Part shown: piece by piece, positions 39,689-47,250 of the stretch
How the letters are laid out: each line of letters starts with the position of its first letter
Numbering within the stretch: the first letter of the stretch is position 1
Origin: Actinomycetes bacterium
GTDB lineage: Bacteria > Actinomycetota > Actinomycetes > Propionibacteriales > Propionibacteriaceae
DNA: 64,000 nt
Direction: 5' to 3'
NCBI GenBank assembly: GCA_023392635.1
Contig: JAEVYS010000040.1
Location: forward strand, 4,127-68,126
Translations under genes and position numbers: made by a program
Notes under the pieces: generated by a model
The model's input: only the letters and a program-made list of their open reading frames with translations
Databases searched by the model: none
Told to the model about the DNA's origin: nothing

Positions 39689-40498
39689 ATGCCTCGTCGA
39701 TCACGCCTGCTGGCCGAGTCGGGGATCTACCACGTCATGCTTCGTGGCGTGAACCGTGGCGCGATCTTCGTCGACGAGCCTGACTTCGAGAAGTTCCTCG
39801 GGGTGCTGGCCGTGGTGAAGTACTTGTCGGGCTGCGAGGTGTTCGCGTACTGCCTGATGACCAACCACGTCCACCTGGTGCTGCGCACCGCGGGAGAGCC
39901 GGTCGGCGCGGTCATCAAGCGGCTCGGGGTCCGGTACGCGGGGTGGTTCAATCGCAAGTACGACCGGGTCGGCCACCTCTTTCAGGACAGGTTCAAGAGC
40001 CTTCCGGTGGAAGACGACGCCTATCTGTGGACGCTCCTGCGTTACGTCTGGGGCAATCCTGTCGAGGCGGGCCTGGTGGCGCGTCCCGAGGAGTACATGT
40101 GGAGCAGCCGACCGCTCCTCGGCTCCGGGGGGACGCTCGTCGACGAGGTCGAGCTGCGGCGACTGGTGCCCGAAGACGTCCTGACCCAGCTCGCGGACGA
40201 TCCGGGAGACGCCGCTCGAACGGATCCGGTGCTGATCACGCCGCTGGAGAAGGCGAGCGACGCCGAGGCGGCCCGATTGCTCGAGCGCGCGAGCGGAGCT
40301 CGTCCCGAGCAATTCGCGACACTCGACCGAGCTGCCAGGCGCCGCGCGGTGAGGCTGCTTCGAGCGTGCGCCATCCCGAACCGGCAGATCGCCCGGGTCA
40401 CCGGCGTCAGTGAGGCGACCATCCGACGTCTGCAACAGACGCCCGGGACCGGTGACGCAGAAGGAACCGTCCCCGCTGCGTCAGTCCGAGGCCGGTGA
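39689..40498 (+). CDS. REP-associated tyrosine transposase (RAYT, Y1/IS200-like)
   Basis: 269 residues. SGIYHVMLRGVNRGAIF opens the Y1 domain; FAYCLMTNHVHLVLR holds the metal-binding His60-x-His62 (HUH) motif; GHLFQDRFKS is a RAYT signature; LLRYVWGNPVEAGLV holds the likely nucleophile Tyr119. The C-terminal part has a helix-turn-helix (CAIPNRQIARVTGVSEATIR) as in many RAYTs. HUH enzymes nick single-stranded hairpins, and RAYTs act on REP sequences. GGAGGG precedes ATG 39689. The last about 15 codons come from a REP-like repeat and the TGA stop is the arm of another. All visible catalytic residues are intact. Confidence 0.92.
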   Translation: MPRRSRLLAESGIYHVMLRGVNRGAIFVDEPDFEKFLGVLAVVKYLSGCEVFAYCLMTNHVHLVLRTAGEPVGAVIKRLGVRYAGWFNRKYDRVGHLFQDRFKSLPVEDDAYLWTLLRYVWGNPVEAGLVARPEEYMWSSRPLLGSGGTLVDEVELRRLVPEDVLTQLADDPGDAARTDPVLITPLEKASDAEAARLLERASGARPEQFATLDRAARRRAVRLLRACAIPNRQIARVTGVSEATIRRLQQTPGTGDAEGTVPAASVRGR

Positions 40499-40523
40499 CG
40501 CACGAGGAACCGTCGCCGTCGCG
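40453..40523. repeat. REP-like cluster 6: one copy inside the RAYT 3' end and one degenerate copy at its stop
   Basis: Copy 40453-40483 (TGACGCA ... GGAACCGTCCCC ... TGCGTCA) is entirely coding. The degenerate copy 40496-40523 begins with the stop codon TGA and keeps TGACGCA and GGAACCGTC, but its right arm has decayed. The M3 peptidase gene ends eight bases further (40531). Confidence 0.85.
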
Positions 40524-40530
40524 CCGAACC

Positions 40531-42594
40531 TCAGACGTTCAGGCCGCGGCGCTCCAACAGGTGGCGCAGGTCGGGATCCTGGCCGCGGTAGTCGCGGAAG
40601 GAGTCCATCGGGTCGACCGAGCCCCCCCGGGCGAGCAGGTGGCGCCGGAAGCGCTCGCCGTTCTCCCTGGTCAGGCCGCCGTTCGCGGTGATGAACGCTG
40701 CGGTGTCCGCGTCCAGCACCTCCGACCAGATGTAGGAGTAGTAGCCCGCGTCATAGCCGCCCTCGAAGGTGTGCCGGAAGTACGTCGAGCGGTACCGCGG
40801 GGGCACCAGGGCGAAGTCGACGCCCACCCGGGCCAGGCCGGTGCGCTCGAAGTCCTCCACCTGCTCCGGCTCGGTCGGCAGCTCCTCGAGCGGCGTCGTG
40901 TGCCACAGCTGGTCGAGCAGGGCCGCGCCGAGGTACTCGGTGGTCTTGAAGCCCTGCTGGAAGAGCGTCGAACCGCGCAGCGTCTCGATCCACTCCGGCG
41001 GCATCGGCTCACCCGTCTCGTGGTGGACGGCGTACCGCGGCAGCAGCTCCGGGTCGAGCGCCCACATCTCGTTCACCTGCGAGGGGTACTCGACGAAGTC
41101 GCGCGGGGTCTGGGCGCCCGACTGCGACACGTAGCGGGTGTCGGAGAGCAGCCCGTGGAGTGCGTGCCCGAACTCGTGGAAGAGGGTGATCACGTCGTCC
41201 CAGGTCATCAGCGTGGGCTGCCCGGCCGGCGGCTTGATGAGGTTGGAGTTGTTGATCACCACCGGACGCTGGTCGAGCAGGTGGTTCTGGTCGACCAGGT
41301 TGTTCATCCAGGCCCCGCCCTGCTTGCCCGGGCGGGTGTAGAAGTCGGCCACGAACAGCCCGATCGGCGTGCCGTCCGCCTCCTGCACGTCGAAGACCCG
41401 CACCTCGTCGTTGTAGCCCACCAGGTCGTGCCGCTCGGCGAAGGTGATGCCGTACAGCCCGTTCGCTGCGGCGAACACCCCGTCCTTCAGCACCCGCTCG
41501 AGTTCGAGGTAGGGGCGCAGCAGGCCGGCGTCCAGGCTGTAGCGCTCGGTGCGCAACAGCTCGGAGACGTACTGCCAGTCCCACGCCTCGAACGGCGCGG
41601 TGGGCTCGAGGGTGCGCCACACCGGTTCCATCTCGGCCGCCTCGGCCCGGGCGTTCGCCACTGCTGCCGGCGCCAGCCTGGTGAGCAGGTCCCACACCGC
41701 CTGGCCGGTGCGGGCGCAGGCGTCGGCCGCCACGTACGCGGCATGGTTGGGGAACCCCAGCAGCGCGGCCCGCTCCGCCCGGAGGCGTGCGAGCTCAAGG
41801 ACGAGCGGACGGGTGTCGTGCTCGCCGCCGAAGCCACGCGTGACTGCGGCGCGGTGGATGCGTTCGCGGAGTCCGCGGTTGCGCAGCACGTCCAGCGGCC
41901 GCTGACCGGAGGTGTGGTCCAGCTCGATCAGCCAGCCGTCCTCGTGGCCCTGTTCGGACGCGCGTTCGCGTGCCCCGGCGATCTCGGCCTCACTGAGCCC
42001 GTCCAGCTCCGCCTCATCGGTGACGAGGACGGCGGCGGCGTTCAGCCCGGCGAGTGCCTCCCGGCCGAACGTCGACTGGAGTTCGGCGATGCGATGGTTC
42101 AGGGCGCGCAGGCGCTCCTGGTCGGCCTCGGGCAGGTTGACGCCGGCGCGCTCGAAGGCGAGCAGCCTGCGCTCGAGCCAGTACGCCGACTGCGGGTCGA
42201 GTTCCAGCTCGCCGGCCTCCACCCTGCGTGCCAGCGCTGCGACCCGGTCGTACAGGGCACGGTCGAGGTAGATCGCGTCGGAATGGGCGGCGAGCTGAGG
42301 AGCGATCGCCGCCTCGACGGCGTCCAGCTGGTCGTTCGTGTCGGCCGGCTGCTTGCTGTAGAACGCGTTCAGCGCGCGGCCCAGCAGGCGTCCCGACGAC
42401 TCCCAGGCCTCGACCACGTTCGCCACCGAGGCGGGTTCCGGGTCGGTGGCGATCGCGGCCAGCTCGGTGAGCTGGTCGGCCATGCCGGCCTCGATGGCCG
42501 GTTGGTAGTGCTCGTCGCGGATCGCGGCGAAATCGGGCAGCTCGAAGGCCAGCGTGGACGGATGGAGGAACGGGTTGGAGGCATCCAGCGACAT
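40531..42594 (-). CDS. M3-family zinc metallopeptidase (oligopeptidase A/Dcp type)
   Basis: 687 residues, the length of OpdA and Dcp. The zinc motif is HEFGH (His473, Glu474, His477) in LFHEFGHALHGLLS, with the third ligand Glu in the DFVEYPSQVNEMW segment. YYSYIWSEVLDAD and the C-terminal FLRRGG-like segment are family traits. These cytosolic enzymes degrade peptides of up to about 20 residues. AAGGA stands eight bases before ATG 42594; ATG 42603 is an alternative three codons longer. Its upstream region carries a tandem REP-like array. Confidence 0.94.
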   Translation of the reverse strand: MSLDASNPFLHPSTLAFELPDFAAIRDEHYQPAIEAGMADQLTELAAIATDPEPASVANVVEAWESSGRLLGRALNAFYSKQPADTNDQLDAVEAAIAPQLAAHSDAIYLDRALYDRVAALARRVEAGELELDPQSAYWLERRLLAFERAGVNLPEADQERLRALNHRIAELQSTFGREALAGLNAAAVLVTDEAELDGLSEAEIAGARERASEQGHEDGWLIELDHTSGQRPLDVLRNRGLRERIHRAAVTRGFGGEHDTRPLVLELARLRAERAALLGFPNHAAYVAADACARTGQAVWDLLTRLAPAAVANARAEAAEMEPVWRTLEPTAPFEAWDWQYVSELLRTERYSLDAGLLRPYLELERVLKDGVFAAANGLYGITFAERHDLVGYNDEVRVFDVQEADGTPIGLFVADFYTRPGKQGGAWMNNLVDQNHLLDQRPVVINNSNLIKPPAGQPTLMTWDDVITLFHEFGHALHGLLSDTRYVSQSGAQTPRDFVEYPSQVNEMWALDPELLPRYAVHHETGEPMPPEWIETLRGSTLFQQGFKTTEYLGAALLDQLWHTTPLEELPTEPEQVEDFERTGLARVGVDFALVPPRYRSTYFRHTFEGGYDAGYYSYIWSEVLDADTAAFITANGGLTRENGERFRRHLLARGGSVDPMDSFRDYRGQDPDLRHLLERRGLNV

Positions 42595-42650
42595 GGTCAC
42601 CATCCTTACCCAGCCCGCCGCCGGATGCGACCTCGTGGACGCCGACCTCT

Positions 42651-42786
42651 GGACCGAGTCAGGAACCGTCCCCCATGCGCCGGGTGGACCGAATCGGGAA
42701 CCGTCCCCCATGCGCCGGTGGACCGAATCAGGAACCGTCCCCCATGCGCCGGTGGACCGGGTTGGGGACGGTTCCCAATTCGGTCC
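42651..42786. repeat. REP-like cluster 7: three 34-base tandem hybrid units plus one full GGACCGA-type copy
   Basis: Units begin at 42651, 42686 and 42720, each GGACCGAxTCxGGAACCGTC then CCCCATGCGCCGG, so they have a GGACCGA left arm and a remnant (ATGCG) of the other arm type. The fourth unit, 42754-42786, is a complete palindrome with GGACCGGGTTGG / CCAATTCGGTCC arms and reversed core. The array lies upstream of the M3 gene start and eight bases past the stop of the membrane-protein gene. Confidence 0.9.
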
Positions 42787-42794
42787 GGGGCCGG

Positions 42795-43196
42795 TCAGGC
42801 GCTGGCGGCGCGCCGGGGCACACTGGCGAGCAGCATCGCCAGCGCGGCCAGGTTCACCGCGAACGTCGCCCAGTCGGTCCACGCCATCGCTGCCGAGAGC
42901 GAGAGGACGGCGCCGAGCGCGCACACCACGGTGGCGGCGATGTGGCCGGCCCGCGACTGCCTGACCACCGCCCACGCCAGCGCGCCATAGGTGAGCGCCG
43001 CCGCAGTGAGCGCCACCCGGACCAGGCCGCCGGCCACCGCCGAGCCGCTGGGGGTGGTGAGGGACAGCAACGCAGCCAGCACGAGGTAGAGGGCTGCCAG
43101 GAGGCCGAGGAGGACGACGGCGCCGAGCCTGAGCCGGGCCCGGGCGGAGCCGGGCGCGGCGGACCGGGCGATGGGCGAGGCTGGCTGTGCAGGCAC
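42795..43196 (-). CDS. Small four-helix membrane protein, function unknown
   Basis: 133 residues from GTG 43196. A proline/serine/arginine-rich start is followed by four hydrophobic helices (for example RLRLGAVVLLGLLAALYLVL and HIAATVVCALGAVLSLSAAM) and a short basic tail. I do not recognise the family. The start is chosen because TACGGT (43203-43208) lies exactly six bases before this GTG; it is the only start close to the first membrane helix. The gene diverges from the YgjV-like gene with back-to-back -10 boxes. Confidence 0.7.
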   Translation of the reverse strand: MPAQPASPIARSAAPGSARARLRLGAVVLLGLLAALYLVLAALLSLTTPSGSAVAGGLVRVALTAAALTYGALAWAVVRQSRAGHIAATVVCALGAVLSLSAAMAWTDWATFAVNLAALAMLLASVPRRAASA

Positions 43197-43202
43197 GGCG
43201 TA

Positions 43203-43208
43203 ACCGTA
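43203..43208 (-). promoter_or_regulatory. Leaderless-type -10 box of the small membrane-protein gene
   Basis: TACGGT on the minus strand, six bases (TACGCC) before GTG 43196; decides that start. Confidence 0.45.
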
Positions 43209-43235
43209 GCCCCCGCCTCGCCGGCTCCGGAGCCC

Positions 43236-43241
43236 TACGCT
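43236..43241 (+). promoter_or_regulatory. Leaderless-type -10 box of the YgjV-like gene
   Basis: TACGCT, six bases (GGCCCG) before ATG 43248, 28 bases from the divergent -10 box at 43203-43208. Confidence 0.45.
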
Positions 43242-43247
43242 GGCCCG

Positions 43248-43865
43248 ATGGGACTCTCCGCGGTCGAACTGGTCGGCTACCTCGCGTCCGCCCTCGTGGT
43301 GGCCTCGCTGGCGATGACGTCGGTGGTGCGCCTGCGCATCGTCTCGCTCATCGGCTCGCTGGTGTTCGTCGCCTACGGCGCCCTGCTGCCGTCCATCCCG
43401 ATCATCCTGACCAACGCTGCCGTGGCGGGACTCAACATCTGGTTCCTGCGCAAGGAGTTCGCGCCCAACCGTGACCTCGGTGCGGTCCCCATCGAGCCGG
43501 ACGCACCCTTCCTGCTCGACTTCCTGCGCTCGCACGCCGCCGACATCCACACGTTCCACCCCGGCTTCGACGCACCCGCAGCGGGCGACTTCGCCCTCGT
43601 CCTGACCAGGGACGGCCTGCCGGCCGGGGCGCTCGTGGGAACTCCGGACGGAAACACGCTCCGCATCCGCCTCGACTACGTGATGCACGCGTACCGGGAC
43701 TCACGGATCGGCCGGTGGCTGTACGGCAAGGGCGCCCGCGTGTTCACCGACGCGGGCTTCACCCGGCTGGTGGCGGACGCGGGACGCCCGGCGCTGCACG
43801 GCTACCTGGTCAACATGGGCTTCACCGACACGCCGGACGGGCTGGTGCTGGAGTTACGCCCTTGA
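43248..43865 (+). CDS. YgjV-like membrane domain fused to a GNAT-like domain
   Basis: 205 residues. The first about 75 residues contain three short hydrophobic helices with LVGYLASALVVASLAMTS and VFVAYGALLPSIPIILTN, the YgjV/inner-membrane signature. After NIWFLRKEF comes a soluble domain: ALVLTRDGLPAGALVGTPDG, LRIRLDYVMHAYRDSRIGRW and LHGYLVNMGFTDTPDGLVLE, reading like an acetyltransferase (GNAT) core, although the acetyl-CoA loop (RxxGxG/A) is only approximately present as RDSRIGRWL. Function unknown; the fusion suggests a membrane-tethered enzyme. Confidence 0.7.
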   Translation: MGLSAVELVGYLASALVVASLAMTSVVRLRIVSLIGSLVFVAYGALLPSIPIILTNAAVAGLNIWFLRKEFAPNRDLGAVPIEPDAPFLLDFLRSHAADIHTFHPGFDAPAAGDFALVLTRDGLPAGALVGTPDGNTLRIRLDYVMHAYRDSRIGRWLYGKGARVFTDAGFTRLVADAGRPALHGYLVNMGFTDTPDGLVLELRP

Positions 43866-43895
43866 GCCGAGGCCGGCAGGATTGAAGGATCGACC

Positions 43896-44333
43896 ATGAC
43901 CTTCTTCGGCCTGCCCCTGCACCCGCTCGTCGTCCACGCCGCCGTCGTGCTGGTGCCCCTCGCTGCACTCGGCACGATCCTGATCGCCGTTTCGGCACGT
44001 GCGCGAAAGCGTTACGGCGCGCTCGTGATCCTCGGCGGAGTGGTCGCGCTCGGTGCGGTGATCGGCGCCCGGGTGACGGGTGAAGCGCTCAACGGCGGCG
44101 CGCAGGCGGCGACGCCGATCATGGCGACCCACATCACCTGGGGCCTCCTCGCCCCCTGGCCGGCGGCCGCCCTGGTGGTGACCGGCGTGCTCCTCGTCCT
44201 CGCCGGACGCGGAAGGAGCCGGCCGCTCCTGGTCACCAGTTCCCTCCTGGCGATCGTGGCCGCAGCGGCGAGCCTGGCGATCATCGTCGTGGTCGGTCAT
44301 GCCGGCAGCACCGCCGTCTGGGGTTCCGCCTAG
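43896..44333 (+). CDS. DUF2231 membrane protein
   Basis: 145 residues, four hydrophobic helices. FFGLPLHPLVVHAAVVLVPL is the DUF2231 hallmark (GxPLHPxxVhfPia), in which conserved histidines sit at the membrane edge; THITWGLLAPW and VVGHAGSTAVWG add two more. Members are often found with redox or heme-linked membrane proteins; the role is unknown. AAGGA stands six bases before the ATG. Confidence 0.85.
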   Translation: MTFFGLPLHPLVVHAAVVLVPLAALGTILIAVSARARKRYGALVILGGVVALGAVIGARVTGEALNGGAQAATPIMATHITWGLLAPWPAAALVVTGVLLVLAGRGRSRPLLVTSSLLAIVAAAASLAIIVVVGHAGSTAVWGSA

Positions 44334-44384
44334 CGAAGGGAGCTCCCCGCGGGCCGTCGGTGAACCCTGGCGGCGCCGGAGAGG

Positions 44385-45044
44385 CTACTCACACAGGCCG
44401 AAGACGCCGGCCTGCACGTGCAGTGGCTTGTTCCCGGCACCGACGAAGAAGATCTTGTTCGGCAGGATGAACCGCTTGCTGCCGTCACCCAGCCCGAAGT
44501 CCTCGGTCTTGCCCGTCGGGTACTTGGCCTTGAGCTGGGCGAACGTGAGGTTCAGCGGCACCCCGTCCTGCATCGACAGCGGGGACGGCAGCGTCTTGGT
44601 CACGTCGAACCCCCAGGCGGCGAGTGTCCGCGGCGACTTCTTCGACCGGTCCTTGGCGTCGTACTCCACCCAGAACGAGCCCCAGCTCACGGTCTGCGTC
44701 CACGGGCTGGCGTCGTTGAGCTCACAGCCGATGCCCTGCGAACTCTCGTCCGGCTGGCCCAGCCGGGCCTCGAGGACGGTGGTCACGTCCGCCTGACTGG
44801 CACCGAACGCGTACACGCCGACGCCGTTGCCGCGGAGTTCGAGGACGTTCCCGCTGTCCCCGGTGGACGTCGGGGTCGGGCTCGGCGTCACCGTCGGGGT
44901 CGCGCTCGGGGTCGGCGTCGCGGAGGCCGTGCTCACGGTCGGAGTGGCACTCGCACTGGCCGTCGTCACGGGCGGGGTCGTCGCGCAGGCGGCCAGCGCC
45001 AGCAGTGGGGCCAGCAGCAGCGGCAGGGATCGACGGGTGGACAT
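44385..45044 (-). CDS. Secreted lipoprotein with Thr/Ser/Pro linker
   Basis: 219 residues from ATG 45044 (GGAGG six bases upstream; ATG 45056 would add four residues). MSTRRSLPLLLAPLLALAAC ends in the lipobox Cys20. Residues 21-65 are a low-complexity Thr/Ser/Ala/Pro linker made of repeated TPT/SAT units. The globular part (about 70-219) has VYAFGASQADVTTVLEARLG with GCELNDASPW and a terminal FGLCE; two cysteines may pair. The A/D-VTTVLEARLGQPDE pattern suggests a small extracytoplasmic binding domain. Function unknown. Confidence 0.75.
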   Translation of the reverse strand: MSTRRSLPLLLAPLLALAACATTPPVTTASASATPTVSTASATPTPSATPTVTPSPTPTSTGDSGNVLELRGNGVGVYAFGASQADVTTVLEARLGQPDESSQGIGCELNDASPWTQTVSWGSFWVEYDAKDRSKKSPRTLAAWGFDVTKTLPSPLSMQDGVPLNLTFAQLKAKYPTGKTEDFGLGDGSKRFILPNKIFFVGAGNKPLHVQAGVFGLCE

Positions 45045-45207
45045 CGGTGCCTCCATCCAGGAGTCGGTGGTCGCGACTAGTCAAACACCCCGCGCCGCGC
45101 CCCGCCATCGCCGCCGCGCCCGCCACGCGCTCCTCGCCCGTTCGACCGCTCGCGCGGGTGAACAGCTCTTCGTTAGCCTGAAACCCCACCCAGCGAAGGG
45201 ACCGGAC

Positions 45208-46335
45208 ATGGCACAGGCGAAGAAGCGCATCGGCATCCTCACGGCCGGCGGCGACAGCCCCGGCCTCAACGCTGCGATCCGTGGCTTCGGCAAGGCCGCC
45301 CTCGGGAGCGGCTGGGAGCTGCTCGGCTATCGCGACGGCATCCGCGGTCTGGTCGAGAACCGGTACATGCCTCTCGACCCGCACGCGCTGTCCGGCATCC
45401 TCACCGTCGGCGGAACGATCCTGGGCACCAGCCGCGACAAGGTGCACCGGATGAGCGTGGACGGCGAGGTACGCGACATGCGTCCGCAGGTGGTCGAGCA
45501 CTACGAGCGCGAGGGCCTGTCCGCCCTGGTGCTCCTGGGGGGCGGAGGGACGGCGAAGAACGCCATGCGGCTGGCCGAGGCCGGGCTCAACGTGATCACC
45601 CTTCCGAAGACCATCGACAACGACATCGCCCGCACGGACACGACGTTCGGCTTCGCCACCGCGATGGAGATCGCCACCGAGGCGGTCGACCGGCTGCACA
45701 GCACCGCCCACAGCCACCACCGCATCATCCTCACCGAGATCATGGGCCACCGTGCCGGCTGGCTGACGCTGGGCGCGGGAATCGCCGGAGGCGCCGACAT
45801 CATCCTGCTGCCCGAGATTCCCTACTCCGTAGACAGCGTCGCCCAGACCATCAAGGAGCGGCTCAACCGGGGCAGCACGTTCAGCGTGGTCGCGGTGGCC
45901 GAAGGTGCCAGGGACACACAGGACGCCGCCGATTACGAGGCCGCCCAGTTGCTGGTGCGCGCGGCCAAGACCCCCGAGGCGGTCCGGGCGGCCAGGGCCC
46001 ACCTCGCCAACGTGGAGGACACCCAACGCGAGCACACGTTCAAGCTGGCCCGCGAGCTCGAGGCGGCCACCGGGCTGGAGTCCCGGGTGACGATCCTGGG
46101 CTACGTGCAGCGCGGAGGCATTCCCTGCGCCGCCGACCGGCTGCTGGCCTCCCGCCTCGGAACGGCCGCGGCGCACGCGGTCGAGAAGGGCCAGTTCGGG
46201 GTGATGGTCGCCGCCAGGGGAGAGGACACCGAGCTCGTCCCGCTCGCCGAGGTGGCCGGCCAGCTCAAGCTCGTCCCCACCGACCACGAGTGGATCCTGA
46301 CCGCGCGCAAGCTCGGCACGGGCCTGGGCGACTGA
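45208..46335 (+). CDS. pfkA: 6-phosphofructokinase (group III, PKTIDND type)
   Basis: 375 residues. KRIGILTAGGDSPGLNAAIRG is the N-terminal phosphate loop; LPKTIDNDIARTDTTFGFAT is the substrate/Mg motif; IMGHRAGWLTLGAGIAGGAD binds fructose-6-phosphate. The donor-site motif reads LLGGGGTAKNA where E. coli has GGDGS. The Lys of PKTIDND is the residue found in PPi-dependent and mixed enzymes, whereas ATP enzymes of the E. coli group have Gly there. So the phosphoryl donor (ATP, PPi or polyphosphate) cannot be read off safely; propionibacteria are known for PPi-dependent enzymes. A GAAGGGA site precedes ATG 45208. Confidence 0.92.
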   Translation: MAQAKKRIGILTAGGDSPGLNAAIRGFGKAALGSGWELLGYRDGIRGLVENRYMPLDPHALSGILTVGGTILGTSRDKVHRMSVDGEVRDMRPQVVEHYEREGLSALVLLGGGGTAKNAMRLAEAGLNVITLPKTIDNDIARTDTTFGFATAMEIATEAVDRLHSTAHSHHRIILTEIMGHRAGWLTLGAGIAGGADIILLPEIPYSVDSVAQTIKERLNRGSTFSVVAVAEGARDTQDAADYEAAQLLVRAAKTPEAVRAARAHLANVEDTQREHTFKLARELEAATGLESRVTILGYVQRGGIPCAADRLLASRLGTAAAHAVEKGQFGVMVAARGEDTELVPLAEVAGQLKLVPTDHEWILTARKLGTGLGD

Positions 46336-46346
46336 ACCGTCCCGCG

Positions 46347-47213
46347 ATGTCCAGGCGCTTCACCCAGGTCGACGTCTTCGGCGCCGCATCCACCGACGGT
46401 CGACCCCGTGGCAACCCGCTGGCGGTGGTGCACGACGCGGCCGGGCTGGACACGGCCACCATGCAGGCCTTCGCCGAATGGACGAACCTCTCCGAGACGA
46501 CCTTCCTGCTCCCACCCACCGACCCGAAGGCCGACTACCGGGTGCGGATCTTCACCGTCGCAGGGGAGCTGCCCTTCGCGGGGCACCCGACGCTGGGCAG
46601 CGCACACGCCTGGCTGAACGCCGGCGGACACCCGCGCACCGACGGTGAACTCGTGCAGGAGTGCGGCATCGGGCTGGTGCGCCTGCGTCGCACGCGGACG
46701 CCGAGCCAGCGTCCCGGCGTCGAGCGACTCGCCTTCGCCGCCCCGCCGCGGCGTCGGACGGGCCCGCTGGACGAGGCGCACCTGGCCATCGCCGAGGCTG
46801 CGCTCGGCACGCCCCGAACCGACTGGGTTGCCCACGAGTGGGGGGACAACGGCGTGCCCTGGATGATGGTCGAACTGGCCGACGCGGACGCCGTGCGGCG
46901 GGCCTGGGTCGACCGGACCCAGCTCGGCCGCCATGACTCCCTGGGCCTGGTCGGACGCGAGTCGGGGCGCTACGCCTACGAGGTGCGCGGCCTCCTCGAC
47001 GACACCGAGGACCCGGTCACCGGCAGCCTCAACGCCGCCGTCGCGCAGTGGCTGCGGGGTCGAGGAGTGGTGCCGGCGTCCTACGTCGCGACCCAGGGTT
47101 CACAGGTGGGACGCCACGGCGAGGTCTACGTCGACGACGACGGCGCGGACATCTGGATCGGGGGCCACACGGTGACGGTGATCAGCGGCCAGGTGGACCT
47201 GCAGGACTCGTGA
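46347..47213 (+). CDS. PhzF-family isomerase/epimerase-like protein
   Basis: 288 residues. FTQVDVFGAASTDGRPRGNP and the Glu of NLSETTFLLPP (the general acid/base in PhzF), followed by GELPFAGHPTLGSAHAWL, are the family signature; the second half repeats the fold with EDPVTGSLNAAVAQWL. PhzF isomerises dihydrohydroxyanthranilate in phenazine synthesis, but most homologues have other, unknown substrates, and no other phenazine genes are present. It starts 11 bases after the phosphofructokinase stop and may be co-transcribed. Confidence 0.9.
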   Translation: MSRRFTQVDVFGAASTDGRPRGNPLAVVHDAAGLDTATMQAFAEWTNLSETTFLLPPTDPKADYRVRIFTVAGELPFAGHPTLGSAHAWLNAGGHPRTDGELVQECGIGLVRLRRTRTPSQRPGVERLAFAAPPRRRTGPLDEAHLAIAEAALGTPRTDWVAHEWGDNGVPWMMVELADADAVRRAWVDRTQLGRHDSLGLVGRESGRYAYEVRGLLDDTEDPVTGSLNAAVAQWLRGRGVVPASYVATQGSQVGRHGEVYVDDDGADIWIGGHTVTVISGQVDLQDS

Positions 47214-47250
47214 GCAGGTGCGGGCCGCCGCCCCCGAGGACGGCCCCGGC

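Larger units (their letters stand above)
39493..40523 (+). mobile_element. REP/RAYT unit (transposase gene with flanking repeats)
   Basis: A single-copy Y1 transposase gene bounded by REP-like copies on both sides: two upstream (39493-39567), one inside its 3' end (40453-40483) and a degenerate one covering its stop (40496-40523). No IS-type terminal inverted repeats or target duplication are visible, and the same repeat occurs without a transposase at six other loci. This is the layout of a REPtron, where the transposase is domesticated and acts on short repeats scattered in the genome. Confidence 0.75.

Noticed and set aside
39689..40498. Classical IS200/IS605 insertion sequence
   Set aside because: The protein has the RAYT-type sequence and an extra C-terminal HTH, there is no TnpB, and the flanks are REP-like copies rather than IS-specific ends.
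42651..42786. CRISPR array
   Set aside because: Units are 34 bases and abut directly without unique spacers; no cas genes are near. It is a tandem REP-like array.
44840..44985. Possible regulatory repeat from the periodic GTCGGGGTCGGG sequence
   Set aside because: It is explained by the Thr/Ser/Pro linker codons of the lipoprotein gene.
46336..46350. A further REP-like core (GAACCGTCCC) after the phosphofructokinase gene
   Set aside because: Only 10 bases match and there are no inverted arms, so it is more likely chance.
46347..47213. Phenazine biosynthesis locus
   Set aside because: Only a PhzF homologue is present; no other phz genes occur, and PhzF homologues are widespread with unrelated roles.
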